A DNA stretch of 41,178 bases from DAOUBA01 sp034432855 (GCA_034432855.1 DAOUBA010000059.1:1-41178); one strand, 5' to 3'. Shown: positions 14,757 to 22,721, numbered from the stretch's first letter. Notes: generated by a model not told the origin, from the sequence alone. Program-made: numbers and translations.

Positions 14757-15845
14757 CTACTGGTAAACGATGTACGCTGGTGGCGGGTCGAGCCCCATCA
14801 CCTGCTCCGGCGTCATCACTGGCGAGTCGTAGTCGTAGAAAATCTTGAAGCCGCCAAACTCGAAACCCGCCTCATCACGGTATTGATGGTAGTCCGCGAT
14901 CTTGGCCCAGGGCCCGCCAAAGCCGTCGGCGTCCCACACCAGGTCCACCAGCGGGTGGTCTTGAATCACGTCCTTGTTCTCGACCATGCGGTCCTCGAAC
15001 TGATGAACGACGAGAATCTTGTGCTCTCCCACCTGCTCGGCGATACCATTGAGCCAGGCCTGTACTTCGTTGATGGCCTCTCCCGTGATATGGCCCAGAT
15101 TCGTGCCGGGGATGCCCTCTTCACCAACGATGAACTCGGGGTCAACAGCCAGATGCACGCCGGGCAATCGTAAAAGCGGTTCGACCAGACTCAACTCCGT
15201 AGTCAGCGCGCTGCGCCCCGGCTGGATGTCGAGCACCGCAAGGCCACCGGCTGCCAGGATGCCGTCAATCCAGACCTGGAGGTTCTCGTGAGGGACGCGG
15301 TGGTTATAGTCGCCATCCTCGCCGGGGCCGGCGTCGGCAATGGTCGAGACGATGTGAAACACGGGTACCGTCTGCACACAGGGGTCCAATTCACGATAAG
15401 GCTGGATCTGTTCTGAAAGAAGTGCCAGCGTCGTGGTGACGTCGTGGCGGCCCAAAATACCCAGGCCGCGACTCGTCGTGCCGTAGTAGGCGATCATGCG
15501 CCGCCCGTTGATCGTCGAATGCGGTGAGGCAGGCTGAGAACAATCACGCACCGGCGCAGAGGCGAGCCAACCAGGTGGGCGCACCTCCGACGTGCTTGCC
15601 GGCGTCGTGGTTGGCGGGAGAGGTGTCTCGGTCGGCGGCGGCGTGGGGGTGTCTGTCGGCTTCGGTGTGCTCGTTGGGGTAGGCGTGGAGGTTGGGGTGG
15701 GCATGGGGGTGGGCGTCGCGGTTGGCGCTGCAGTGAACGTCGGGGCAAGGGTGGGCATCGGGGATACTGAGGTGCAGGCGGCCAACCTGATGAGCAGGCC
15801 GATGATCAACGTTCTCGTCAGTGGATGGGCCAAACGAGGCCGCAC
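14757..15845 (-). CDS. Lipoprotein with Thr/Pro-rich linker and uncharacterised C-terminal domain
   Basis: The 362-residue protein starts at a GTG behind AAGGGAGG. A signal peptide (LIIGLLIRLAAC) ends in a lipobox Cys at residue 24, so it should be lipid-anchored on the cell surface. Residues about 30-85 are a TPTP/TSTP linker of the kind common in Chloroflexota exoproteins. The C-terminal 260 residues (RMIAYYGTTSRGLGILG, LAVLDIQPGRSAL, PGVHLAVDPEFIVGEEG, ILVVHQFEDRM, LVDLVWDADGFGGPW) alternate strands and helices, and conserved acidic residues at strand ends recall a TIM barrel such as a glycosidase. I cannot name a family. The linker is GC-rich and repetitive and may vary in length between strains. 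Confidence 0.75.
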   Translation of the reverse strand: MRPRLAHPLTRTLIIGLLIRLAACTSVSPMPTLAPTFTAAPTATPTPMPTPTSTPTPTSTPKPTDTPTPPPTETPLPPTTTPASTSEVRPPGWLASAPVRDCSQPASPHSTINGRRMIAYYGTTSRGLGILGRHDVTTTLALLSEQIQPYRELDPCVQTVPVFHIVSTIADAGPGEDGDYNHRVPHENLQVWIDGILAAGGLAVLDIQPGRSALTTELSLVEPLLRLPGVHLAVDPEFIVGEEGIPGTNLGHITGEAINEVQAWLNGIAEQVGEHKILVVHQFEDRMVENKDVIQDHPLVDLVWDADGFGGPWAKIADYHQYRDEAGFEFGGFKIFYDYDSPVMTPEQVMGLDPPPAYIVYQ

Positions 15846-15903
15846 GTGCCCTCCCTTAGCATTGTGGCAATCAAGAACCGGCTAGCAAGACTGCCGGCCG
15901 GCC

Positions 15904-15980
15904 TGGTGGGCGGTATAGGGCTCGAACCTATGACCTCTACGATGTCAACGTAGCGCTCTGGCCAACTGAGCTAACCGCCC
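15904..15980 (-). tRNA. tRNA-Val (GAC anticodon)
   Basis: On the minus strand a complete cloverleaf can be drawn. The 7-bp acceptor is GGGCGGT/ACCGCCC, the D-arm GCTC/GAGC, and the anticodon stem CTACG/CGTAG around loop TTGACAT (anticodon GAC). The T-arm ATAGG/CCTAT encloses TTCGAGC. Discriminator A is followed by CCA, which is encoded in the DNA (15904-15906). Its promoter lies directly upstream. Confidence 0.97.
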
Positions 15981-15989
15981 GACGTTTAG

Positions 15990-16018
15990 ATTATACCATC
16001 CCCGGCGCTATTTTGCAA
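15990..16018 (-). promoter_or_regulatory. Promoter of tRNA-Val, sharing its -35 box with the holB promoter
   Basis: Minus strand: TTGCAA (16013-16018), a 17-bp spacer ending ATGG, and a consensus TATAAT (15990-15995), about 10 bases from the tRNA 5' end. TTGCAA is its own reverse complement and also serves as the -35 on the other strand. Confidence 0.85.
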
Positions 16019-16040
16019 GGAAGATTCCTTGTGCTACAAT
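16013..16040 (+). promoter_or_regulatory. Promoter of holB (near-leaderless transcript)
   Basis: TTGCAA (16013-16018), a 16-bp spacer ending TTGTGC, and TACAAT (16035-16040). The predicted start of transcription falls within a few bases of the holB ATG at 16049, and no ribosome binding site is present, so the mRNA is probably leaderless. Confidence 0.75.
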
Positions 16041-16048
16041 GCGCGACA

Positions 16049-17041
16049 ATGGAAACGCACGAGAATTGGGGCATCGTGGGGCACGAGTGGGCTGTGAGCC
16101 TGTTACGCCGCGCGGTAGAGACGGGTAGTCTTTCCCACGCCTACCTGTTCACCGGACCAGCGGGGGTAGGCAAGACGACGCTGGCGCGGGCACTCGCCGC
16201 CACGCTGTTGTGCCAGGATGAAGGCGTCCGCCCTTGCGGTGACTGTCGCGCCTGCCGCCTGGTCGCCAGCGGCAATCACCCCGACCTGCACATCGTCGAA
16301 TCGGAACGGCCCGGGGCCACGCTCAAGATCGAACAGGTGCGCGACCTGCAACGGCAACTGGCCCTCACGCCGCTCGAAGGGCGCTGGCGAGTCGCCATCC
16401 TGCGTCGCTTCGAGGAGGCCACCACCGCCGCCGCCAACGCGCTGCTCAAGACGTTGGAGGAGCCCCCACCCTACGCCGTGCTGGTGGTGCTGGCGAGCGA
16501 CGCCGACGTGCTTCTTCCCACCATCGTCTCGCGCTGCCAGCAGGTGCCCCTGCGGCCTCTCACAGTGGCGGCGGTGCAGCAGGCCCTGATCGAACGCTGG
16601 CAGGCCGACCCGCGACAGGCCGAACTGTTGGCGCACCTTTCAGGCGGACGGCTGGGCTGGGCGGTGCGCACGCTAAAGGACAAAACCGCCCTGCAGCGTC
16701 GCCTGGAACGGCTGGACGACCTGAATCAGCTGTTGGACGCTTCCCTCGTCGAACGTTTCCGCTACGCCGAAAAACTGGCCCGCGACCCCGTCGCTGTGCA
16801 GGAGACACTCGACCTGTGGATCGGCTGGTGGCGCGACGTGCTGCTGATTGCGGCCCAGGCAGATGCGCCGCTCACCAATGTGGATCGGCAGGAGAGCGTG
16901 CATGAGCACGCCCACCGCTTTGGAGTCGGACAGAGCACTTCCATGCTGGAAGCGCTCAGCGGCGCCGCTGAGCGCCTGAAGCGCAATGCCAGCCCGCAAC
17001 TGGTGCTCGAAGTCCTGATGCTAGACCTGCCACGGCGGTAG
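16049..17041 (+). CDS. holB: DNA polymerase III delta-prime subunit
   Basis: This 330-residue clamp-loader subunit begins NWGIVGHEWAVSLLRRAVETGSLSHAYLF. It has Walker A GPAGVGKT (36-43), and C55, C63, C66 and C69 form the zinc module CQDEG..CGDCRAC shared by delta-prime and tau/gamma. VAILRRFEEATTAAANALLKTLEEPP and IVSRCQQVPLRPL (sensor and SRC motif) are also typical. It acts as the stator of the sliding-clamp loader at the replication fork. The ATG at 16049 is preferred over an in-frame TTG at 16013 because the promoter -10 box lies between them. tmk, which often precedes holB, is not adjacent here. Confidence 0.93.
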   Translation: METHENWGIVGHEWAVSLLRRAVETGSLSHAYLFTGPAGVGKTTLARALAATLLCQDEGVRPCGDCRACRLVASGNHPDLHIVESERPGATLKIEQVRDLQRQLALTPLEGRWRVAILRRFEEATTAAANALLKTLEEPPPYAVLVVLASDADVLLPTIVSRCQQVPLRPLTVAAVQQALIERWQADPRQAELLAHLSGGRLGWAVRTLKDKTALQRRLERLDDLNQLLDASLVERFRYAEKLARDPVAVQETLDLWIGWWRDVLLIAAQADAPLTNVDRQESVHEHAHRFGVGQSTSMLEALSGAAERLKRNASPQLVLEVLMLDLPRR

Positions 17042-17213
17042 CAGTTACTTCGCTTCCGGCTGTGCTCATCAAAGGCATCACCCTCCGCAGGTTGGGGCGC
17101 AATTTCCAGGCGGAGTGCGTATTCCAATACCCCAATCTGCTCTGTGCCGGCCATTTTCGAACCTGCGGGAGGGTAGATCGGTGCGCAAAGCAAGTCGCCT
17201 ATTCGCCCGAGGG
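17042..17213. other. Convergent intergenic region between holB and spoVS
   Basis: This region lies before the spoVS terminator. A minus-strand frame starting near 17154 encodes a fairly protein-like stretch (MAGTEQIGVLEYALRLEIAP), but it runs antisense into holB and has no ribosome binding site. I see no RNA gene. The function, if any, is unknown. Confidence 0.3.
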
Positions 17214-17258
17214 CAAACAAACAGCCTCCGGCGCGTCGGACTTGCCGCCGAAGGCTGT
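17214..17258 (-). terminator. Intrinsic terminator of spoVS
   Basis: Arms ACAGCCTCCGGCG (17221-17233) and CGCCGAAGGCTGT (17246-17258) pair with one G-T/C-A type mismatch. Read on the minus strand, the stem is followed by TTGTTTG (complement of 17214-17220). It lies about 25 bases after the spoVS stop. Confidence 0.8.
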
Positions 17259-17282
17259 ATGACACAGTTAAGCGCAGCGGAT

Positions 17283-17585
17283 CTACTGGGCAGCGGGAGC
17301 CGCCGGGGCACTTGTGCTCACGCCGCCGCGCTTCTCGATCGCAAAGCGTACCGCCGTCCGCTCCTGATCGTCAATCGTCACCTCGGTGAACGACGGCACG
17401 CAGACAATGTCAATTCCATCCAACTCCAGGTAGCCGCGGGCAATGATGATCGCCTTGACTGCCTGGTTGACCGCCCCGGCGCCGATGGCCTGAACGTCCA
17501 CGTGCCCCTTCTCCCGCATCACGCCGGCGATGGCGCCGGCCACCGCCGTCGAACGAGAGGTTACCGCGACCTTGATGATGTCCAT
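17283..17585 (-). CDS. spoVS: Stage V sporulation protein S family (SpoVS)
   Basis: The 100-residue protein is a clear SpoVS: IIKVAVTSRSTAVAGAIAGVMREKG, VDVQAIGAGAVNQAVKAIIIARGYL, DIVCVPSFTEVTIDDQERTAVRFAIEKR. SpoVS is an Alba-like, probably nucleic-acid-binding protein required for late sporulation in Bacillus, but it occurs in many non-sporulating bacteria where its role is unknown. The C-terminal APAAPAAQ tail is a low-complexity extension. The ATG follows AAGGAGG; a longer upstream frame lacks support. The gene is monocistronic, with its own promoter (17669-17697) and terminator, suggesting high expression. Confidence 0.92.
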   Translation of the reverse strand: MDIIKVAVTSRSTAVAGAIAGVMREKGHVDVQAIGAGAVNQAVKAIIIARGYLELDGIDIVCVPSFTEVTIDDQERTAVRFAIEKRGGVSTSAPAAPAAQ

Positions 17586-17668
17586 TGCATTCCTCCTTGC
17601 GCCACATTGGCCCTCGAACTTCACAAACCGGGCTTGCCGCCAGGGTCTTTCGGTGCGGTTCAATTGTT

Positions 17669-17697
17669 ATCATACACCAAAACAGGCCAGCATGCAA
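17669..17697 (-). promoter_or_regulatory. Promoter of spoVS
   Basis: Minus-strand TTGCAT (17692-17697), a 17-bp spacer, and TATGAT (17669-17674). It leaves a leader of about 80 nt before spoVS and lies immediately after the ubiD-like gene's stop. Confidence 0.75.
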
Positions 17698-17703
17698 GCG
17701 GCT

Positions 17704-19050
17704 CTACGTCTTCACCCCGTATCGCGCCAGGTCCACCGGCTCATAGGATACCCGCTCGTAACCGCGCCGCGCGTCACCCATAGGAGCCGTTGCATCCAGC
17801 CCCATCTTGGCCGTGCGCGTCTTTTGCCCTGGCATCAGCGTGGCCGAGGGGTCCAGGCTGCTGCCCGGCTGATCGGCCAGCACCACCAGGTCGTGGTCGG
17901 CCTGGAAACGGGTGGCAATCGCCCACTCCACGTCCGCGCTGTCATAGATGTTCACGTCGGTATCCACCACGACGACGTGCTTGAGCGAGGCATGCCCTCG
18001 GAAGGCGGCCCAGATCGCGCGGCGACCGTCCTCCTCATGCTGTTTCTCGATCTGTACCACCGCGTGTAGCCACGACGTGCCCCCTGGCGTGATGTAAACT
18101 CCCGTGCAGCGGCAGACCTCATTGACGGCGGCGAAGATGGTCGGCTCGCGGGGCATGCCCATCAGGTTCTTGTGTTCCAGACCGGCCGGGAGCAGCGCGT
18201 GAAAGATCGGCTCCCGCCGACGGGTAACGCGGTCAATCTCGATCACCGGCTGGTGGCGCACGATGTCCATCGTCCCGGTCAGGTCGGGGAAAGGGCCTTC
18301 GTCAGCCAACGTGTGGGTGATGCGCCCTTCTAGGATCAACTCCGCCTCCGCCGGCACCTCGAGATCCACCGTCTGACAGCGCACAAGGGAGGTGGGCGCC
18401 AGGGCGTGGGCGATGCTCAATTCGTCCACGCCTGGTTCAGGGCTCATCGCCGCCGCGAGGAGCGCCTGGATGGGGCAGCCGATGGCGATGGCGACGGGCA
18501 GGTCAGGGGTTGGGGCTGTGGGCGAGTATTGTTTGGCGAGTTTCGCCAACGCGGCGTGCGTCCCGCGTCCCTCGACGAGGCGCGCGGAGAAACGGCGTTC
18601 GTCCAGCAACATCAGCCGGTGGAACGCGACATTGCGCCCCAGGTCGGGGTCCTTGATCACCGCGATTCCCGATGTGACGTAGCGTCCGCCGTCCTGCGAG
18701 TGGTAGCGCGGGATGGGCAGCCGGGTGAGGTCCACACGCTCTTCGACCACCTCCTGGCAGGGCCCGGAATCGAGCACCGGCGGCGCGACCGGATGCGCCA
18801 TCGCGTCGGCCATCCGTTGAACCAACTCTGCCGCTGTACATCCCAACGCTGCTGCAAAGTGCTCACGTTGAGCACACACGCCGGAGACAGCTCGCCAGCC
18901 GGGAAAATTCTTCAGCCTTTGGAACAGCACCGGTCGGCCGTCGAGCGCCGCCATCACCCGCGCCAGTTCCAGGTGAGGATCCACCTGATATTTCACCTCG
19001 ATCAGACATCCCGTCTCCCGCGTCCAGGCGATAAAGTCCCGCAGATTCAA
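17704..19050 (-). CDS. UbiD-family decarboxylase
   Basis: The 448-residue protein aligns by eye with UbiD along its length: LRDFIAWTRETG at the start, LPIPRYHSQDGGRYVTSGIAVIKDP (prFMN/metal site region), EAELILEGRI (the E of the catalytic ERE set), EGPFPDLTGT, and HASLKHVVVVDTDVNIYDSADVEWAIATRFQADHDLVV. UbiD enzymes use prenylated FMN to decarboxylate or carboxylate aromatic or unsaturated acids. The partner prenyltransferase UbiX is not in this window. The start is a TTG behind GGAGGAG. It is the last gene of a minus-strand run after the nitroreductase, with a heptamer-repeat gap between the two. The substrate is unknown. Confidence 0.9.
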   Translation of the reverse strand: MNLRDFIAWTRETGCLIEVKYQVDPHLELARVMAALDGRPVLFQRLKNFPGWRAVSGVCAQREHFAAALGCTAAELVQRMADAMAHPVAPPVLDSGPCQEVVEERVDLTRLPIPRYHSQDGGRYVTSGIAVIKDPDLGRNVAFHRLMLLDERRFSARLVEGRGTHAALAKLAKQYSPTAPTPDLPVAIAIGCPIQALLAAAMSPEPGVDELSIAHALAPTSLVRCQTVDLEVPAEAELILEGRITHTLADEGPFPDLTGTMDIVRHQPVIEIDRVTRRREPIFHALLPAGLEHKNLMGMPREPTIFAAVNEVCRCTGVYITPGGTSWLHAVVQIEKQHEEDGRRAIWAAFRGHASLKHVVVVDTDVNIYDSADVEWAIATRFQADHDLVVLADQPGSSLDPSATLMPGQKTRTAKMGLDATAPMGDARRGYERVSYEPVDLARYGVKT

Positions 19051-19061
19051 GCATCTCCTCC

Positions 19062-19097
19062 GATTACGTTTTACGTTTTACGTTTCACGTTTCACGC
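19062..19097. repeat. Degenerate 7-bp tandem repeat (TTACGTT / TCACGTT)
   Basis: Three TTACGTT heptamers are followed by TCACGTT and TCACGCC in exact 7-bp register. The block fills most of the gap between the nitroreductase stop and the UbiD-like start on the minus strand. No opposite-sense half is obvious at this locus. Confidence 0.7.
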
Positions 19098-19101
19098 CTC
19101 A

Positions 19102-19608
19102 CTACCACCGCTCACGGTGCACGAACGCCGCATTGTACTGCGTGCGCGGCTCTTTCGTCTCCGCCGGATGGCCGATGGAGAGCAGGTTGAGGGGCACAGT
19201 GTCCTCCGGGATACCCAGCACCCGACGCACGGCGGCGACGCGGTCTTCGCGGGGATGCACGCCCAACCAGACCGCGCCCAATCCGAGCGCCGTCGCCGCC
19301 AGCAGCAAGTTCTCGGTCGCGGCGGAGCAATCCTGCTCCCAGTAGGCCGAGGCCGCCGGGTCGCCGCACACGGCGATGCACAGCGGTGCCTGAAAGAGCA
19401 TCTTGGCGTGTGGATGGGCTTCTGCCAGCGCATCCAGTACCTGCCGTTCGGTCACAACGATAAAGCGCCACGGCTGGCTATTGCTGGCCGAAGGGGCCGC
19501 CATTGCCGCTTCCAATAGCGTCTTGATGTCGTCTTCGCTCACCGGCTCGGACGTGTACTTGCGGATGCTGCGCCGGGCAAAGATGGTCTGGATGAATTCC
19601 TTGCTCAT
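19102..19608 (-). CDS. Nitroreductase family protein
   Basis: The 168-residue flavoprotein has the nitroreductase hallmarks: IFARRSIRKYTSEPVSEDDIKTLLEAAMAAPSASNSQPWRFIVV (FMN phosphate contacts RRSIR and NSQPW), then ENLLLAATALGLGAVWLGV and LNLLSIGHPAE. Such enzymes use FMN and NAD(P)H to reduce nitro groups, quinones or flavins. It begins at the ATG behind AAGGAGGATATG; an upstream frame is a shadow. It lies 66 bases after the solute-binding-like gene and 51 bases before the UbiD-like gene. A flavin link between the nitroreductase and UbiD (prFMN) is possible but unproven. Confidence 0.92.
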   Translation of the reverse strand: MSKEFIQTIFARRSIRKYTSEPVSEDDIKTLLEAAMAAPSASNSQPWRFIVVTERQVLDALAEAHPHAKMLFQAPLCIAVCGDPAASAYWEQDCSAATENLLLAATALGLGAVWLGVHPREDRVAAVRRVLGIPEDTVPLNLLSIGHPAETKEPRTQYNAAFVHRERW

Positions 19609-19674
19609 CACATATCCTCCTTGCAAGTCCCACCAGGGACATACGCCCACAAAGGGCTACGCGCTCAGGGAGAC

Positions 19675-20862
19675 TCAGCCGTGCAGCGTCATGTTCAGGC
19701 GCTCGGCCAGGGGATCAAGTTGCCGGGCAATCGCTGCGTCCACGTCCGCTTTGGGCCTACCCAATAGTTCACTCCAGATGCTGCCGAACGCTGTCGTAAG
19801 CCTGTCTTCAACCGCGCTCCACAGGGAAGTGTTGGGGAAATAGCGACCGGTCTTCAGATTGTTGACCACGGCCCGGTAAGCAAAAGGATGCGAGGTTCCC
19901 AGGGTGTGTGTGGCATCGAGGCGGGCCGGGAACGTGCCCTCGCTAAACGATGACTGCAACTCCCTGTTGGTCAGCAGGCGTACAATGTCAACCGCCAGCC
20001 GCTGGTTGTGGGCCGGGCTGTGTGCCCAGACGACCAGATGAGTTCCTCCCACGTAAGGCACACCCGGTGGCGAGGCTACACCCAGGTTGGCGGAGACTTG
20101 GCTTGTATTTACATCGCGCAGCGTCCAGAAAAACCACAAGCCACTGATGGTCACAGCAGCCTGCCCCTGGCAAAAGGCAACATCGGGGCTGGGCCAATCG
20201 GCGATGCGCGGCGAGATGTAGCGATGGAGACCAAAGTATGTGCGTAATCCGGCCCGCGCTTCGGGCCGGTCGAACAGGATTTGCTTGCCGTCGGCGCTGA
20301 CAAAATCGCCTCCTGCTCCCCATACCCAACAGGCGGCGACGTGCACACCGACCACCCTGCGACCGGTCCCTATTGCCAGCGGAGTCTCCACTCCGACAGC
20401 CTGCAATCGCTGTAGCGTCTGCTCGAACTGCTCAGGGGTCTGAAAGGCCGTCTGTTCATCCACACCAGCCCGCTCCAACAGATCGCGTCGGTAAAAGACC
20501 AGCCGCGTGTCAACGGTCCTGGGGATGGCCCACACACGGTGATCGCCGGGCAACAAGGCCGCCCGCCACACCGGTGCCCAGAAGGCCGCCGCCCCTCCGA
20601 GTGAGGCGACCTCCGCCGCGCTGAATGAGCGCAGCGCGTTCATCGCCGCCAGGCTGGACACCCAACTCGATCCAACTTCCGCCACGTCCGGCCCGTAGCG
20701 ATGCAGGGCAATCTTGATCACCTCTTCCCATTCTCTCTCTGGGGTAAAGTCTTCCAGATGGACCTCTATCCGGTGTTGGGCGCAAAAGTCATCTATCGCT
20801 GCGCGTGTGCTCGCGCCGACCGTCAGCGGGTCGTGCGGCCAGAGCAAGACCTCAACTGCCAT
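19675..20862 (-). CDS. Extracellular solute-binding protein-like domain, no signal peptide
   Basis: The 395-residue protein looks like a family 1 (sugar-type) ABC solute-binding protein: TRAAIDDFCAQHRIEVHLEDFTPEREWEEVIKIALHRYGPDVAEVGSSWVSSLAAMNALRSF, then WAIPRTVDTRLVFYRRDLLERAGV, FCQGQAAVTISGLWF and VGGTHLVVWAHSP. It starts at MAVEVLLWPHDP, the first beta strand of the mature fold, with no signal peptide, lipobox or Tat motif. The AAAGGA site 7 bases upstream supports this start. No permease genes adjoin. It may be a cytoplasmic sensor or a derelict binding protein, or the secretion signal may have been lost. It lies 35 bases after metG. Confidence 0.8.
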   Translation of the reverse strand: MAVEVLLWPHDPLTVGASTRAAIDDFCAQHRIEVHLEDFTPEREWEEVIKIALHRYGPDVAEVGSSWVSSLAAMNALRSFSAAEVASLGGAAAFWAPVWRAALLPGDHRVWAIPRTVDTRLVFYRRDLLERAGVDEQTAFQTPEQFEQTLQRLQAVGVETPLAIGTGRRVVGVHVAACWVWGAGGDFVSADGKQILFDRPEARAGLRTYFGLHRYISPRIADWPSPDVAFCQGQAAVTISGLWFFWTLRDVNTSQVSANLGVASPPGVPYVGGTHLVVWAHSPAHNQRLAVDIVRLLTNRELQSSFSEGTFPARLDATHTLGTSHPFAYRAVVNNLKTGRYFPNTSLWSAVEDRLTTAFGSIWSELLGRPKADVDAAIARQLDPLAERLNMTLHG

Positions 20863-20897
20863 TGTTTGTCCTTTCCGCCGCGAAATAAAGCCGGCGA

Positions 20898-22700
20898 TTA
20901 TCTCATCAGTCCCAGCCGGGCCCGCTCCTCCGCAATGACGCTTTCGTCCAGTTTCTTGAACAGAGGGGATGGCTGGCGCAACGGCTGGCCCGGGGGGAGT
21001 TCGCTGGGCCGCCACACACCGACCACAGCGCTATCATCGTAGCACAGCGCCTCGTGCACCCGTCCCCCTGCCTCCGCGAACGTGGCGACGTATGAGCGGC
21101 CGAATAACGCGCCTTCGTAACCCATATACTCGTGCAGTTTCTGCGATGAGAATGGCAGGAACGGCGCAAAGAGTACCTTGAGCGAATCAATGGCCCTGAG
21201 GGCCACATAAATCGTCGTCCCGGCGGCCTGGCGGTCGCTCTTGATCTGAAACCAGGGGCCTTTCTCATCCAGGTAACGGTTGACCTCGCGGGCCAGCGCC
21301 ATCACCTCGCCCAGCGCGGCGCGGAACTTGCATCCGGCGATCAACTGGCCGACCGGCGCAAAGCCCGCTTCGATCTTGTTCAACAATGCCGCGTCGGCGT
21401 CGTCCAGCGCGCCAGGTGTGGGAACGCGGCCCTCAAAGTGCTTATAGGCGAAGGAGAGCACGCGGTTCGCCAGATTGCCCCAGGTCGCCACCAACTCGTC
21501 GTTGTTGCGGTGCACGAACTCTTCCCACAGCCAGTCGGTGTCGCGCGTCTCGGGCATGGCCACGGTCAGATAGTAGCGCAGCGCGTCGGCGTCGTAGCGC
21601 TCGAGCGCCTCGTCCATCCACACGGCCCAGTTGCGGCTGCCAGAGATCTTTTGCCCCTCCAGGTTCATGAACTCGTTGGCCGGCACATCGTAGGGAAGGT
21701 TGAGTTTACGGGTGGGGTCATCTTCGTAGAGCCGCTCCACGCCCATCAGTTCCGCCGGCCAGATCACGGTGTGGAAGGGGGTATTGTCCTTGCCGATGAA
21801 GTAGAGCGTCCTGGCCGCCGGATCGTACCACCAGTCCTTCCACACCTCCGGCTGGCCGCGGTTGTGCGCCCACTCGATGCTGGCGGAAAAATAGCCGATG
21901 ACCGCCTCGAACCAGACGTAGAGGCATTTGCCTTCCCAGCCAGGTACCGGCACCGGGATGCCCCACTCCAGGTCTCGGGTGATGGGTCGGCCCTGCAGGG
22001 GTGAGGCGTCGCCTTGCCCCTCCCCGCCCACGTATTGGCGGGAGAAGTTGAGGACGTGCGGCCGCCAATGCTCCTTGTCGTCGTTCAACCACTCGATCAG
22101 GCCCGCCTGCGCCAGTTTAGGCAGATCGAGGAAAAAGTGCTCGGTCTGGCGGATGACCGGCGTGCTGCCATCAATCTTGCTGCGCGGGTTGATCAGGTCC
22201 TTGGGGTCCAGGAGCGAGCCACAACGGTCGCACTGATCGCCGCGCGCCAACTCGTAGCCGCACCTGGGGCACGTGCCTTCCACGTAACGGTCGGGCAGGA
22301 AGCGCTGCTGCGTTTCCGAATACATCTGCTCCTGCACCTGGGTATAGAGGTAGCCCTTCTTCAGCAAGGTGAGGAAGAAATCCTGTGCTACACGGTGATG
22401 GTTCTCTGTGTCAGTATGGGTGAACAGGTCGTAACTGATGCCCAGGCGGATGAACAGTTCCAGAAAGTCGTGATGGAAGCGTTCGAACAACTGGCGCGGC
22501 GGCACACCGGCCTTGTCGGCGGCGACGGTGACGGGTGTGCCGTGCGAATCGGAGCCGGAGACCATCAGCACGCGGTTGCCGGCCAGACGATGGTAGCGGG
22601 CGCAAATGTCGCCAGGCAGGTGCGAGCCGGTGACATTGCCGGCGTGGATTTTGGAGTTGGCATAGGGCCAGGCGATGGCGATGAGGATGTTTTCGGACAT
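20898..22700 (-). CDS. metG: Methionyl-tRNA synthetase
   Basis: The 600-residue enzyme charges tRNA-Met. The class I HIGH motif appears as HAGN (19-22) after WPYANSKI, and the KMSKS loop as KISGS (351-355) after FMNLEGQ. A zinc knuckle CPRC/CDRC is at 144-160. GSDSHGTPV and FIGKDNTPFHTVIWPA match archaeal/type-1 MetRS. The anticodon-binding helical domain covers about 395-545. There is no C-terminal tRNA-binding EMAP domain; the protein ends soon after VIAEERARLGLMR. It follows its own promoter and a terminator that isolates it from sigA. Confidence 0.95.
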   Translation of the reverse strand: MSENILIAIAWPYANSKIHAGNVTGSHLPGDICARYHRLAGNRVLMVSGSDSHGTPVTVAADKAGVPPRQLFERFHHDFLELFIRLGISYDLFTHTDTENHHRVAQDFFLTLLKKGYLYTQVQEQMYSETQQRFLPDRYVEGTCPRCGYELARGDQCDRCGSLLDPKDLINPRSKIDGSTPVIRQTEHFFLDLPKLAQAGLIEWLNDDKEHWRPHVLNFSRQYVGGEGQGDASPLQGRPITRDLEWGIPVPVPGWEGKCLYVWFEAVIGYFSASIEWAHNRGQPEVWKDWWYDPAARTLYFIGKDNTPFHTVIWPAELMGVERLYEDDPTRKLNLPYDVPANEFMNLEGQKISGSRNWAVWMDEALERYDADALRYYLTVAMPETRDTDWLWEEFVHRNNDELVATWGNLANRVLSFAYKHFEGRVPTPGALDDADAALLNKIEAGFAPVGQLIAGCKFRAALGEVMALAREVNRYLDEKGPWFQIKSDRQAAGTTIYVALRAIDSLKVLFAPFLPFSSQKLHEYMGYEGALFGRSYVATFAEAGGRVHEALCYDDSAVVGVWRPSELPPGQPLRQPSPLFKKLDESVIAEERARLGLMR

Positions 22701-22721
22701 TGTGCTCCCCCTTGTAATTGT

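Noticed and set aside
14757..15790. Thr/Pro-rich segment of the lipoprotein as a non-coding repeat
   Set aside because: The frame is continuous with a signal peptide, a lipobox and a long C-terminal domain, so it is a coding linker.
17042..17160. Minus-strand frame beginning MAGTEQIGVLEYALRLEIAP between spoVS and holB
   Set aside because: It continues antisense into holB and lacks a ribosome binding site and an independent stop in the gap.
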